Part shown: positions 38,397 through 47,612 of the stretch, one piece after another | How positions within the stretch are numbered: the first letter of the stretch is position 1 | Layout: each line of letters opens with the position of its first letter | NCBI GenBank assembly: GCA_900545315.1 | Contig: UQYM01000002.1 | Coordinates: forward strand, 62,001-126,000 | Direction of reading: 5' to 3' | DNA: 64,000 nt | Source: an uncultured Alistipes sp. | GTDB taxonomy: Bacteria > Bacteroidota > Bacteroidia > Bacteroidales > Rikenellaceae | Position numbers and translations under genes: made by a program | Notes under the pieces: model-generated | What the model was told of the DNA's origin: nothing | The model's database searches: none | What the model saw: the letters and a program-made list of their open reading frames with translations, nothing else

Positions 38397-40673
38397 TTGA
38401 CCATTTATCGTCTATTCATGAAGACCCAAATCAACGGCCAATTCTGCGCCAAAAATGCAAAACTCGGGTTTCATACCCCAAAAAAGAGTCTGTTACGGAA
38501 CATTACCTCCATTGCCACCGTGCTACTCTTAGGAATGTTGAGTACGGAGGTTAATGCTGAACAAAAATATTATGTTGCCCCAAACGGCAATGACCAAAAT
38601 GCCGGGACCTCACTGGAGGCTCCTTTCCAAACCTTGGAGAGAGCGCAACAGGCCGTCCGCAACCTGAAACATTCGGGAGAGCTCTCGGAACCGGTTACTA
38701 TATATATAAAGGGGGGGACCTACACCCTCACCGAACCCATTCGACTCACTGCAGAAGATTCAGGTGACGAAAGCTGCCCGATCACCTACACCGCCCTGCC
38801 GGGAGAAAAGGTGCTGCTCAGCGGAGGAGAAGAGATCAGCGGCTGGAAACACTACAAAAACAACATTTGGGTCACGACCCTGCCGGAGGTGCAAGCCGGC
38901 GAGTGGTGGTTCCGCCAACTATATGTGAACGGAGAGCTGCGAGGCCGTGCACGTACCCCGAACAAAGGGGTATTCGAGGTGAAAGCCACCACCGATACCA
39001 CCACCTCACTGCGAAGCTATCAAGTACCCAGCGACTCCTTCATATTTAGCGAGGGTGATCTCAATCCCAAATGGAAACATCCCGAAAACGGTGAGGCAAT
39101 CATCTACCACTATTGGACCGACTCGCACCTGCCCATCCAAGCCATAGATGGCAAAACTAACCGCGTATCGTTTGGCTATTCGTCCGGGAAGGTGTTCCGC
39201 GACGGGTACCACGGCGATCTGGCACGCTATGTTGTGGAAAACATCCTCGAAACACTCGATCAACCAGGGGAATGGGTACTGGAGCGCTCCACCGGAAAGC
39301 TCTATTACATGCCAATGCCAAACGAGGATCTCACCACAGCCAAAGTGATCGCGCCGAAGGCTGAAAAGCTCATTGTGTTCGACGGCAATCCCAAAGAAGG
39401 GAAATTTGTCGAATACATCACCTTCCGCAACCTCAACATGGCCTACACAAACTTCAACCTGCCTTGGGGTAATTGCAATGATGCTCAGGGTAGTGCCAGT
39501 GTGAGTGCCTGCATTGACATGACCGGCGCCCGCCACTGCGCCATCGAGCGATGCACGATGCGCGACCTCGGCACATTCGCCGTGGAGCTCTTTGACGGCT
39601 GTACGTATAACCGCTTCTGCGGCAATCAACTCTCCCAACTTGCAGCCGGAGGGTTCCGGCTTCGGGGTACAGAACCGGGCAGTATGCCCGCACTGAGAAC
39701 CGGGAACAACACCATCAGTGACAACACCATCGCCTACTACGGACTCACCTACCCTTCGGCAGTCGGCATTCTGATCATGCACAGCGACGGAAACACCATC
39801 GCCCACAACCTGATTCATCACGGTGACTATACCGGCATCTCGGTTGGCTGGTCATGGGGCTACCAACGCAGCGCAGCGCGTAACAACCTCGTAGAACAGA
39901 ACCACATTCACGATATTGGATACAACAACCTGTTATCGGATATGGGCGGCATCTACACGCTCGGGCTATCCCCTGGAACCGCCGTACGAAACAACCTGGT
40001 TCATGATGTAAATGCCAACCGCTATGGGGGTTGGGGCATCTATGCCGATGAAGGTTCCACCTCGGTGCTCATCGAAAACAACATTGTCTACAACACCAAA
40101 TACGGTACCTTCAATATCCACTATGCCAAGGATCTTACCGTACGCAACAACATCTTCGCCCTGGGACGTCTGCAACAATACTCCCGCTCCAAACAGGAGG
40201 AACACACCACCGCCTATTTCGAAGGCAACATTATCTACTGGACACAAGGGAAACTGATGGTCGAAGAGTACAAATGGAACGACATCAGCTATAAAATGAG
40301 TACAAACCCTTACGTGCCGCCAATTGAGACCAATGTCACCTATGTCAGCGATTGGAACATCTTCTACAACCCCAACCTGACCCGCGACCAACTCAAATTC
40401 GGTGGACGCTCCTGGGCTGAGTGGCAGGCATTGGGACATGATCTCCATTCCCTCTATGTCGATCCCATGTTCGTCGATGTGGCCAATCATGACTTCCGCT
40501 TGAAAGCCGATTCTCCTGCGCTGAAGATGGGATTCCAACAGATCGATATGTCCCAGGTGGGACCCCGACCCGAATATTGTACGAACAGCTGTAAGTGCTC
40601 AGCAGGCACTCCGACAGAGATACAGATCTGCCCAGAAAAAACGGAACCGGCAACTGCAAACAGCACTAATTAA
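38397..40673 (+). CDS. Secreted beta-helix protein, GH141-like
   Basis: A 758-residue secreted protein. The signal core is at about residues 37-54 (cut near VNA); the ATG at 38418 (MKTQINGQF) is an equally good start. KYYVAPNGNDQNAGTSLEAP, then IYIKGGTYTLTEPIRLT, PGEKVLLSGGEEISGWK and FRQLYVNGELRGRARTPN follow the N-terminal order I associate with GH141 proteins. Parallel beta-helix rungs fill about residues 330-600. GH141 includes an alpha-L-fucosidase active on rhamnogalacturonan-II and a xylanase, so the substrate is open. The C-terminal tail has four Cys (CTNSCKCS) that may bind metal or form disulphides. Second gene of the operon. Confidence 0.75.
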   Translation: MTIYRLFMKTQINGQFCAKNAKLGFHTPKKSLLRNITSIATVLLLGMLSTEVNAEQKYYVAPNGNDQNAGTSLEAPFQTLERAQQAVRNLKHSGELSEPVTIYIKGGTYTLTEPIRLTAEDSGDESCPITYTALPGEKVLLSGGEEISGWKHYKNNIWVTTLPEVQAGEWWFRQLYVNGELRGRARTPNKGVFEVKATTDTTTSLRSYQVPSDSFIFSEGDLNPKWKHPENGEAIIYHYWTDSHLPIQAIDGKTNRVSFGYSSGKVFRDGYHGDLARYVVENILETLDQPGEWVLERSTGKLYYMPMPNEDLTTAKVIAPKAEKLIVFDGNPKEGKFVEYITFRNLNMAYTNFNLPWGNCNDAQGSASVSACIDMTGARHCAIERCTMRDLGTFAVELFDGCTYNRFCGNQLSQLAAGGFRLRGTEPGSMPALRTGNNTISDNTIAYYGLTYPSAVGILIMHSDGNTIAHNLIHHGDYTGISVGWSWGYQRSAARNNLVEQNHIHDIGYNNLLSDMGGIYTLGLSPGTAVRNNLVHDVNANRYGGWGIYADEGSTSVLIENNIVYNTKYGTFNIHYAKDLTVRNNIFALGRLQQYSRSKQEEHTTAYFEGNIIYWTQGKLMVEEYKWNDISYKMSTNPYVPPIETNVTYVSDWNIFYNPNLTRDQLKFGGRSWAEWQALGHDLHSLYVDPMFVDVANHDFRLKADSPALKMGFQQIDMSQVGPRPEYCTNSCKCSAGTPTEIQICPEKTEPATANSTN

Positions 40674-40800
40674 ACACCCCTCACTGCCATACCAGGCTGT
40701 TGCCGCAAACCAGATTGATCCATGAATCAGTAGGGATGAAGGCCTCCAAAGGGCCTTCATCCACACAATAAACCGGACTATATTCTAAACCTTTAACCAT

Positions 40801-43518
40801 ATGACCATCAAATATTTTCTCATACTGGGATTGAGTCTCGGCATGCTCAACATTTGGGCTCAATCGGCAGCAACAGCCAAACCTGCAGATCCTCCTCTGC
40901 CTCCGGAAGGGATCGTCGATCCCATGAACGACCTGCGTCGCAGCAGCTCGAAATTTATCGACTCAACCGAACTGGAGATCGTCACCCCACAGAAGCTCTA
41001 TTGGCTGCTCAAAGATCGCCCGGCAGCAGGCTATTTCTGCTTTACAGAACTGCGCGACAAGGAGATTCGCCGCAGTGACTCCATCCCTCTGATTTGGGCC
41101 GATCGTCCGATTTCGGAACGCAACATATTGGTCGCATCGGCTCAACCCGGTGAGTATTATCCCTGGCAATTAGGGATTTATGCTCCGTACAAAGCCCTCT
41201 ACAATGTTCGGCTCAAGTTCGGTGATCTGACCAACGAAAAGGGTGAAAAAATTGGCGCCAACGCAATTCAATGTTTCAACAGGGGCGGAATTGGACAAGA
41301 TGGCAAACGATTCACACGTCGTATCGACATTCCACAAGGCACATTACAGGTGTTGTGGAGTGGAATCGATATTCCCAAAACCGCCTCGGGCACCTATCGG
41401 GGCAAAGCCTCACTGGAGGCTGACGGCGCAGAACCCACCATCATCGATATTACGCTAAAGGTTTCGGGTCCCGTCCTCGAAAATGGAGGCCGGAACGATA
41501 GCTGGCGGAAAAGCCGCATGAGCTGGCTCAACTCAACCATTGGCTTTGCCGAAACGCCGACTGCTCCATACACCCCGCTAACTCGTGATGGACTGACGAT
41601 CAATTACCTGGGAGGGAGCGTTACGCTCTCGCCAGAGGGACTCCCCGCCGAAATCGTTACCCACTACGACCAAGCCAATCAACTCGATCCACAAATAACG
41701 AATCGCGTATTGGCCGAACCGATCACCTTTGTAGTCGAAACCTCGCAAGGCATCGAAAAACTAAAACCTTCGCCCATCGATTTTATCAAGGAAACGCCGG
41801 CATGCCTGCAATGGCAGGTCGAACTGCAGGGAGAAGATGTGACCGTTAACTGCCTGGCTGAAATGCAATTCGACGGTTCGATCGAATACCAGATGAAAGT
41901 TATCGCCGACAAAAGCGTCGAGATCAAAGATATCCGTGCCGTATTCGACTACACGGATTATGCGTCGAAATATGTCATGGGGCTGGGAATGAAGGGCGGT
42001 CAATGCCCCGATTCGACAGTAGATTGGAAATGGAATACAATGCTGCAACAGGATCGTATCTGGTTGGGAAATGTCAATGCGGGCCTGCAGATCGTTCTCA
42101 AAGATACCAACTACAAACGGCCGTTGGTCAACATCTACTACCATTTCGGACGCCTCAACTACCCCATCTCCTGGAGCAACGACACCAAAGGCGGCATCCT
42201 GCTAACCCACGACAAGAAATCGACCTGTGTCAATGCATACAGCGGTGCCCGGCGTCTTGAAGCGGGAGAGCGACTCAATTTTAATTTCGATCTGCTGATC
42301 ACCCCGCTCAAGCCGATCGATCTGAAAAAACATTTCGACTCACGCACCTATCACCTGAATGCCGATACCAGTAACGCCTTTATTCCGCGTGCTTTGCAGG
42401 CCGGCGCACACTGGATCAACATCCACCACAAAGCCGACATCTACCCCTATATCAACTACCCGATAGTGGATGAGGTGGTGCCGGACCTGAAACATTTTAT
42501 TGATAGCGCGCATAAAGAACACCTGAAGGTACGACTCTATTACACCTGCCGTGAGCTGACCGTCAAGACTCCCGAATTCTGGATGCTGCGCAGTCTCGGG
42601 GACGAAATTATCCAGGATGGCCCCGGCAATGACTCCCGGACTTTAATCTACCCCAAAGGGCCACGCCCCTGGTTGATCCACAACCTGCGCAAAAACTACA
42701 TCCCGGCCTGGTATGCCGGATTCCTCGACGGAAAATACAAAGGACAACTCGATATTGCAGTTATTACCAATCCCGTATCCCGCTGGAACAACTACTACCT
42801 CGAAGGGCTCAACTGGATGATCCACAACTTGGGAATCGACGGCATCTATATCGATGACTGTTCGTTCGACGGCAAAACCATGCGTCGTGCACGCCGTATC
42901 CTCGATGCAGACGGACAATTCCGCACGGTGGATATGCATACCTGGAACCATATGAACCAGTATGCCGGTTTCGCCAACTCACTGAACCTCTCGCTCGATC
43001 GCCTTCCCTATGTGGACGGACTGTGGGTCGGTGAAATCTTCCGCGATGATAACCCGCTCGACTTCTGGCTCGTAGAGATGTCCGGTATTCCCTTCGGGCT
43101 GATGAGCGAAATGCTCGATGCTCACAACATTTACCGGGGTATGGTCTTCGGCATGCTGCCGCGTTTACCCTGGAGCGGAAACCCCGTTCCGATGTGGCGG
43201 ACCCTCGATGCGTTCGGTATCGATCAAGCCAAAATGTATGGCTACTGGGATAGCCGTAACCCCGTCAGCAGCGATAACACGCTGATTCCCGTCACCACTT
43301 ATCTGCGTGATGATGCCGCCATGCTGGCCATTGCCAACTGGGATAACGACAGTACACAACGCTGCCAAATCCGCATCGATACCCGCAAACTCGGATTCCG
43401 TCCAACCCAAATTTACCTGCCGGAAATCGATGAGTTGCAACCTGCCGGAACGATCGACCTGAACAACGAGATCGAGATCCCGGCCTGCAGCGGCCACATC
43501 GTAATCCTCAAGAAGTAA
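40801..43518 (+). CDS. Secreted glycoside-hydrolase-like protein (DUF6067-like)
   Basis: A 905-residue protein with a signal peptide (residues 1-20, cut after IWA). The first half (about 30-500) is beta-rich. The second half looks like an (alpha/beta)8 barrel: KADIYPYINYPIVDEVVPDL, then LGIDGIYIDDCSFDGKTMRR (about residues 678-697) with the paired acids Asp685 and Asp686 at a typical catalytic-strand position, and LPYVDGLWVGE. I associate this layout with proteins annotated as DUF6067, but cannot confirm it. Barrel and context make it a candidate glycosidase or polysaccharide-binding protein. Third gene of the operon; 127 bases separate it from the beta-helix gene. Confidence 0.65.
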   Translation: MTIKYFLILGLSLGMLNIWAQSAATAKPADPPLPPEGIVDPMNDLRRSSSKFIDSTELEIVTPQKLYWLLKDRPAAGYFCFTELRDKEIRRSDSIPLIWADRPISERNILVASAQPGEYYPWQLGIYAPYKALYNVRLKFGDLTNEKGEKIGANAIQCFNRGGIGQDGKRFTRRIDIPQGTLQVLWSGIDIPKTASGTYRGKASLEADGAEPTIIDITLKVSGPVLENGGRNDSWRKSRMSWLNSTIGFAETPTAPYTPLTRDGLTINYLGGSVTLSPEGLPAEIVTHYDQANQLDPQITNRVLAEPITFVVETSQGIEKLKPSPIDFIKETPACLQWQVELQGEDVTVNCLAEMQFDGSIEYQMKVIADKSVEIKDIRAVFDYTDYASKYVMGLGMKGGQCPDSTVDWKWNTMLQQDRIWLGNVNAGLQIVLKDTNYKRPLVNIYYHFGRLNYPISWSNDTKGGILLTHDKKSTCVNAYSGARRLEAGERLNFNFDLLITPLKPIDLKKHFDSRTYHLNADTSNAFIPRALQAGAHWINIHHKADIYPYINYPIVDEVVPDLKHFIDSAHKEHLKVRLYYTCRELTVKTPEFWMLRSLGDEIIQDGPGNDSRTLIYPKGPRPWLIHNLRKNYIPAWYAGFLDGKYKGQLDIAVITNPVSRWNNYYLEGLNWMIHNLGIDGIYIDDCSFDGKTMRRARRILDADGQFRTVDMHTWNHMNQYAGFANSLNLSLDRLPYVDGLWVGEIFRDDNPLDFWLVEMSGIPFGLMSEMLDAHNIYRGMVFGMLPRLPWSGNPVPMWRTLDAFGIDQAKMYGYWDSRNPVSSDNTLIPVTTYLRDDAAMLAIANWDNDSTQRCQIRIDTRKLGFRPTQIYLPEIDELQPAGTIDLNNEIEIPACSGHIVILKK

Positions 43519-43555
43519 CCGATATTTTCCCCTTACTAACGCTACTTTAGAACCC

Positions 43556-46453
43556 ATGATAAAACACAAACTGTGGCACATCCCCCTGCTTTGCCTCGCA
43601 ATGGCTGTATCCGGAACATACGGCCTGGCAGCAGACGCCGCACCCACCAAAACCATACACGACAAATCGTCCGCGAACAGTACCGACCTCTACGAGATTT
43701 TCCGGAATCCCGACAAACGATACCACCCCTACGTCCGTTGGTGGTGGAATGGCGGACGCCAAACCAAAGCGGAGCTGCTCCGAGAGATCGCCCTACTCGA
43801 TCAGGCCGGCATCGGCGGCGTAGAGATCAATACCATCCGTTTTCCGGGAGGTGATACGGCCGGTTACCCCGTCCACGAGTGGCTGAGCGACGAGTGGATC
43901 GGTATGGTACAAACCACCGTCGATGAGTGCCACAAGCGAGGCATGGTGGCCGACATTATTGTCGGATCGGGCTGGCCCTACGGAGCGGAATTTCTTACCC
44001 GAGACCAACAGCTGCAGATGCTTACCGTAGAGACCTTCAACATTAAAGGCGGAAGCACCTTCATGCTCAATCGAGATGAATTTCTCCGCAACCTGAAGCT
44101 GCACATCAGCTCGGCATACGATCGTCCGCTCAAAGAGCTGCTCTACTTGCGGCTGATGCCCAAAAAGATCGACCGATTTACCGAAGGAATCAATTACGAC
44201 TCACTCGCCTCGCATGAGCAGATCGTCATCAACGCTCCGCAAGGAGAGGATTACGTGCTCTACTGCCTGGTCAAAGTGACCGGATATATGAGTGTGATCA
44301 ACGGGGCCCCAGGAGCAGCCGGGCCTGTTGTCAACCATTTTGACCGCACGGCCGTCGAAAAGTTTCTGAACCGCATGTCCGATCGGATGAACAGCCGAAT
44401 GGGGAAAATGGGAAACGGAAACTTGCGTGCAGCTTTTACCGACAGCTTCGAACTGGAGGGGGCCAACTGGGACAACGATATGCTCCGTGAATTCGAACGT
44501 CGTCGAGGCTACTCACTCTCCCCCTATCTGCCATACATCATCTTCAAGGCCGGCTACATGGGAAATCCGATCCCCGAAAAATATGGATCGGACATCTCCC
44601 CCGAAGTTCAACAACAGATCGCCCGCGTACGGAATGATTTCGATCTGACCCAACGTGAACTCTTCGAAGAGAACTTTACCATCCCCTATAACAACTGGTG
44701 CCGACGCAACGGACTCCTCTCGCGTGTTCAGGCCTATGGTCGCGGATTGCACCCACTCGAAGCCAGCATGGAGATCGATATTCCGGAATGCGAAACCTGG
44801 TATGGACATCGTCACGGCCACGGCTTCCCCGACAATTCAATGGCTGGACGCGGATACACCTCCGTCAACAAATATGTCTCATCGGCAGCGCATCTGAGCG
44901 GCAAACCGATCATCAGCTGCGAAGAGATCACCAATACCGGCTGGGTATTTAATGCTACACTCGACAAACTGAAACTGACCGGAGACTTGAGCAATCTGAC
45001 CGGGGTAACCCACTCCATCTTCCACGGATTCAACTTCTCACCCAAAGAGGCTGCATTTCCCGGCTGGATCCGCTACGGCACCTTCTTCAACGAACGCAAC
45101 CCGTGGTGGCCCTATCTGCATCTCTGGATGGACTACAAAGCTCGCTTGTCCGCCCTGTTCCAAAACAGCGAACAACAGGCCGATATAGCCATTCTTTCAC
45201 CATTTGAGGATCTATGGTCGGTTTATGGCTCACAACGTGAACCTTTCCCGTCAATTACCTATCCCTCATATGTCAATACACTATGGGAGGCTATTCATCA
45301 AAACGGGGATGGGTGCGACTACATCAGCGAAAAGATTCTGACCGAAGGCCGGGCCAAACAGGGAGCCCTGCACTACGGAACCCGCAGTTATAAAACGATT
45401 TTGCTGCCGGATGTTGAACGCATCCGTCCCGAAGCGGCAGAGGCTTTGCAAAAATTTGTCGCCGCAGGAGGCAAGGTGATCTGTATCGGCAAACTGCCCT
45501 ACCTCAGCGTCGGATTACAAAACGCCGAGGCTAACGATCTACGCGTACAAAAGACGATCGCCCAAATCCAAAAACGCTATCCGGAACGCTTTGTATGTGT
45601 CTCTGCCCCGGATAACTCGCAGCCGATGTGGCAATGGTATCAGACTCTGCAACAGCAACAACAGTTGACACCGTACCTGTTCATTGACCAACCGGCCTCT
45701 AAGTTCAGTCAAAATTATTATCGACACGGCAATCAAGATATCTTCTTCTTGGTCAACTACGATTCGGATCGCGAACGGACTCTGCTCCTCCACTTCAATC
45801 TGCCCCAACTTCGCAACAAAACCGCCTGGTTGTGGGATCCGGAGAGCGGAAACCGTCAACGCATTACCGGCTGGGCCAACGACACGATGCGGGTCCATTT
45901 CGGCCTGAACCAATCCCGCCTGATCGTCTTTGAAAACGCTTCAGCGCGCGATGCACAGGCTGCTACGGTCAATATCGCCCTGCCAGAAACCTGTCATCAA
46001 GCTCCGTTGCAAACCATCTCCGGAGTGTGGAATGTCATGCTGACCCATGCCGTCACCGGAAAGCAGGATACGCTTCAGCTCGACTCACTGGTAGATTTCA
46101 ACACACTTCCGATCCCTGCCCTGCGCCATTTTGCAGGAAGAATCGACTACACAACCACCATCAACGTCGAAGATCCAGCACAAATAACCAAACTGAACGC
46201 CGGTACCACCTATAACGGTATCACCGAGCTGTTTGTAAACGGCACTCCGGCAGGCGTCAAATGGTACGGAGATCGTATTTTCGACATCAAGGGTCTGTTG
46301 AAACCGGGCCAAAACGAAATTACCATTCGTGTTACCACCACGTTGGGCAATTACTGCAAATCATTGGGAACCAGCAATCCCATCACCTACGGTTGGACCA
46401 AAAACCAACCCTATCTGCCTTTAGGTCTCGGAGGGCCTGTAACGCTCTATTAA
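43556..46453 (+). CDS. GH106-like alpha-L-rhamnosidase candidate
   Basis: A 965-residue protein with a signal peptide (about residues 1-24). The N-terminal catalytic part starts with YVRWWWNGGRQTK and AGIGGVEINTIRFPGG, the hallmark of family GH106. Further family segments are IIVGSGWPYGAEFL, AFTDSFELEGANWDNDMLREF (near residues 293-313) and the Glu pair in CEEITNTGWVFN (near 455). The C-terminal region (about 790-965) is a beta-sandwich with ELFVNGTPAGVKW and LLKPGQNEITIRV, the galactose-binding-like lid of this family. GH106 enzymes remove terminal alpha-L-rhamnose from pectic and other glycans. It is the last gene of the operon, 37 bases after the preceding one, with a terminator following. 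Confidence 0.82.
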   Translation: MIKHKLWHIPLLCLAMAVSGTYGLAADAAPTKTIHDKSSANSTDLYEIFRNPDKRYHPYVRWWWNGGRQTKAELLREIALLDQAGIGGVEINTIRFPGGDTAGYPVHEWLSDEWIGMVQTTVDECHKRGMVADIIVGSGWPYGAEFLTRDQQLQMLTVETFNIKGGSTFMLNRDEFLRNLKLHISSAYDRPLKELLYLRLMPKKIDRFTEGINYDSLASHEQIVINAPQGEDYVLYCLVKVTGYMSVINGAPGAAGPVVNHFDRTAVEKFLNRMSDRMNSRMGKMGNGNLRAAFTDSFELEGANWDNDMLREFERRRGYSLSPYLPYIIFKAGYMGNPIPEKYGSDISPEVQQQIARVRNDFDLTQRELFEENFTIPYNNWCRRNGLLSRVQAYGRGLHPLEASMEIDIPECETWYGHRHGHGFPDNSMAGRGYTSVNKYVSSAAHLSGKPIISCEEITNTGWVFNATLDKLKLTGDLSNLTGVTHSIFHGFNFSPKEAAFPGWIRYGTFFNERNPWWPYLHLWMDYKARLSALFQNSEQQADIAILSPFEDLWSVYGSQREPFPSITYPSYVNTLWEAIHQNGDGCDYISEKILTEGRAKQGALHYGTRSYKTILLPDVERIRPEAAEALQKFVAAGGKVICIGKLPYLSVGLQNAEANDLRVQKTIAQIQKRYPERFVCVSAPDNSQPMWQWYQTLQQQQQLTPYLFIDQPASKFSQNYYRHGNQDIFFLVNYDSDRERTLLLHFNLPQLRNKTAWLWDPESGNRQRITGWANDTMRVHFGLNQSRLIVFENASARDAQAATVNIALPETCHQAPLQTISGVWNVMLTHAVTGKQDTLQLDSLVDFNTLPIPALRHFAGRIDYTTTINVEDPAQITKLNAGTTYNGITELFVNGTPAGVKWYGDRIFDIKGLLKPGQNEITIRVTTTLGNYCKSLGTSNPITYGWTKNQPYLPLGLGGPVTLY

Positions 46454-46477
46454 ACTCGCATACAAGTTAATCCTTAA

Positions 46478-46518
46478 TAATAACGGCGAGATGAATTGTT
46501 TTCATCTCGCCGTTATAA
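46478..46518 (+). terminator. Intrinsic terminator after the hydrolase operon
   Basis: A perfect stem of at least 16 bp (core ATAACGGCGAGATGAA with TTCATCTCGCCGTTAT), five-base loop, followed by AATTTTATC. It begins 25 bases after the GH106-like stop. Confidence 0.85.
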
Positions 46519-46658
46519 TTTTATCAATGATAGGTGCTAGCAATCGAAAGATCAGATATGTTGCAATGCGACCTCACGGCCTATGCACTTCCGCTCTATA
46601 AAGCTGCTCTTCTTCTGCTCTCCTGCTTAACATGACCCTGACCCAGCCAACAAAAAAA

Positions 46659-46676
46659 GAGCTACTCTCGCAGCTC
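46659..46676 (-). terminator. Intrinsic terminator after tRNA-Gln(CUG)
   Basis: On the minus strand GAGCT pairs with AGCTC across a short loop, followed by a run of seven T. It lies eight bases beyond the tRNA 3' end. Confidence 0.75.
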
Positions 46677-46684
46677 CCTTTAGT

Positions 46685-46754
46685 TGACCTACCTGGATTC
46701 GAACCAAGAACGACAGATCCAGAATCTGTAGTGTTGCCATTACACCATAGGTCA
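46685..46754 (-). tRNA. tRNA-Gln (anticodon CUG)
   Basis: A 70-nt cloverleaf on the minus strand. The acceptor TGACCTA pairs with TAGGTCA, the T arm has GGTTCGAATCC, and the anticodon loop TTCTGGA places CTG at 34-36. It closely resembles the tRNA-Gln(UUG) at the left end, which suggests duplication. No CCA is encoded. tsaB starts its divergent region about 750 bases upstream. Confidence 0.94.
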
Positions 46755-46789
46755 ATATCCTACCTTCCGGTTTGTGGATGCAAATATAG

Positions 46790-47503
46790 TCAAAATATTT
46801 TTTTCAAAGAAGGGGTAACCACAAAATCTTTCAAATAAAATGGCTCAAAGTAGGCAATATCCTCAAATTTCTTCGCTTTGAACGCTGCATAAGCCGGTTT
46901 GACCAACCCTCGGGCTGATGGTGTCACCTCAACCAAGTGTACATTCTCCTCCGGAAACAGCGCTTTGCATTTGGCCGCACCGTTCCCAAAAAGTACCAAC
47001 TTTTTCCCAGAAGTGCGCTCCTCCAAAAAACTATTCCCGTCGATCACTTTGGCCTCAACCTCCGAAAGAGGATGTGCTTGAGCATCGAACTTCTGACAAT
47101 AGACCTCCATCCGACGTGCATCGATCATCGGAACCAAAATCGCATCCTCCATCTCATCAATGCCCAGAATGCCTGCATCGTAATCCTCCAACGCCACACG
47201 GGTCAAGGCCTCCAGACTTCCAACCGCCAACAACGGAATACCCGCCCCGTAGCAGATTCCTTTGGCCAACGAGACGCAGATACGCAACCCCGTATAGGAT
47301 CCAGGCCCCATACCAACCGCTACCGCATCCAAATCTCCGGCATCCAAATCATTCTCTCGCAGCACCTCCTCCACATATACAGCCAGATTCTGAGCATGCT
47401 GACGACTCTCACAACTCTCCCGGAGCGAAAGCAAACGATCATTTTTAGCCAATGCGACCGAACCAATATCGGTTCCAGCCTCGATACACAACAATAGCGA
47501 CAT
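46790..47503 (-). CDS. tsaB: tRNA threonylcarbamoyladenosine (t6A) protein TsaB
   Basis: TsaB is the scaffold of the TsaB-TsaD-TsaE complex that makes t6A at position 37 of ANN-decoding tRNAs. The 237-residue protein has the ASKHA-like start LLCIEAGTDIGSVALA (about residues 4-19), where EAGTD replaces the usual DTST, then RQHAQNL, and the diagnostic VGMGPGSYTGLRICVSLAKG (about 63-82). The C-terminal part is diverged, as usual. It is divergent from the phosphatase gene with a 109-base shared region containing promoters. Confidence 0.93.
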   Translation of the reverse strand: MSLLLCIEAGTDIGSVALAKNDRLLSLRESCESRQHAQNLAVYVEEVLRENDLDAGDLDAVAVGMGPGSYTGLRICVSLAKGICYGAGIPLLAVGSLEALTRVALEDYDAGILGIDEMEDAILVPMIDARRMEVYCQKFDAQAHPLSEVEAKVIDGNSFLEERTSGKKLVLFGNGAAKCKALFPEENVHLVEVTPSARGLVKPAYAAFKAKKFEDIAYFEPFYLKDFVVTPSLKKIF

Positions 47504-47584
47504 AGCTTGTTTTACGATTAGGCCTGCAAGATACGCAAAAACGGGAAATTTCGGACCAAACCTGCCGTTTTTCTGCGAAAAGCG

Positions 47585-47592
47585 TATCTTTG
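47585..47592 (+). promoter_or_regulatory. -7 element (TATCTTTG) for the tyrosine phosphatase gene
   Basis: A perfect TAnnTTTG match 20 bases upstream of the ATG. The leader would be only about 13 bases. No TTTG was found at the usual distance upstream. Confidence 0.5.
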
Positions 47593-47612
47593 AAACTCAA
47601 TATCCAATCGCT

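Noticed and set aside
38397..40673. Calling the 758-residue beta-helix protein a pectate lyase
   Set aside because: The beta-helix fold is shared by many families, and the N-terminal order of motifs is closer to GH141. No pectate-lyase catalytic signature was seen.
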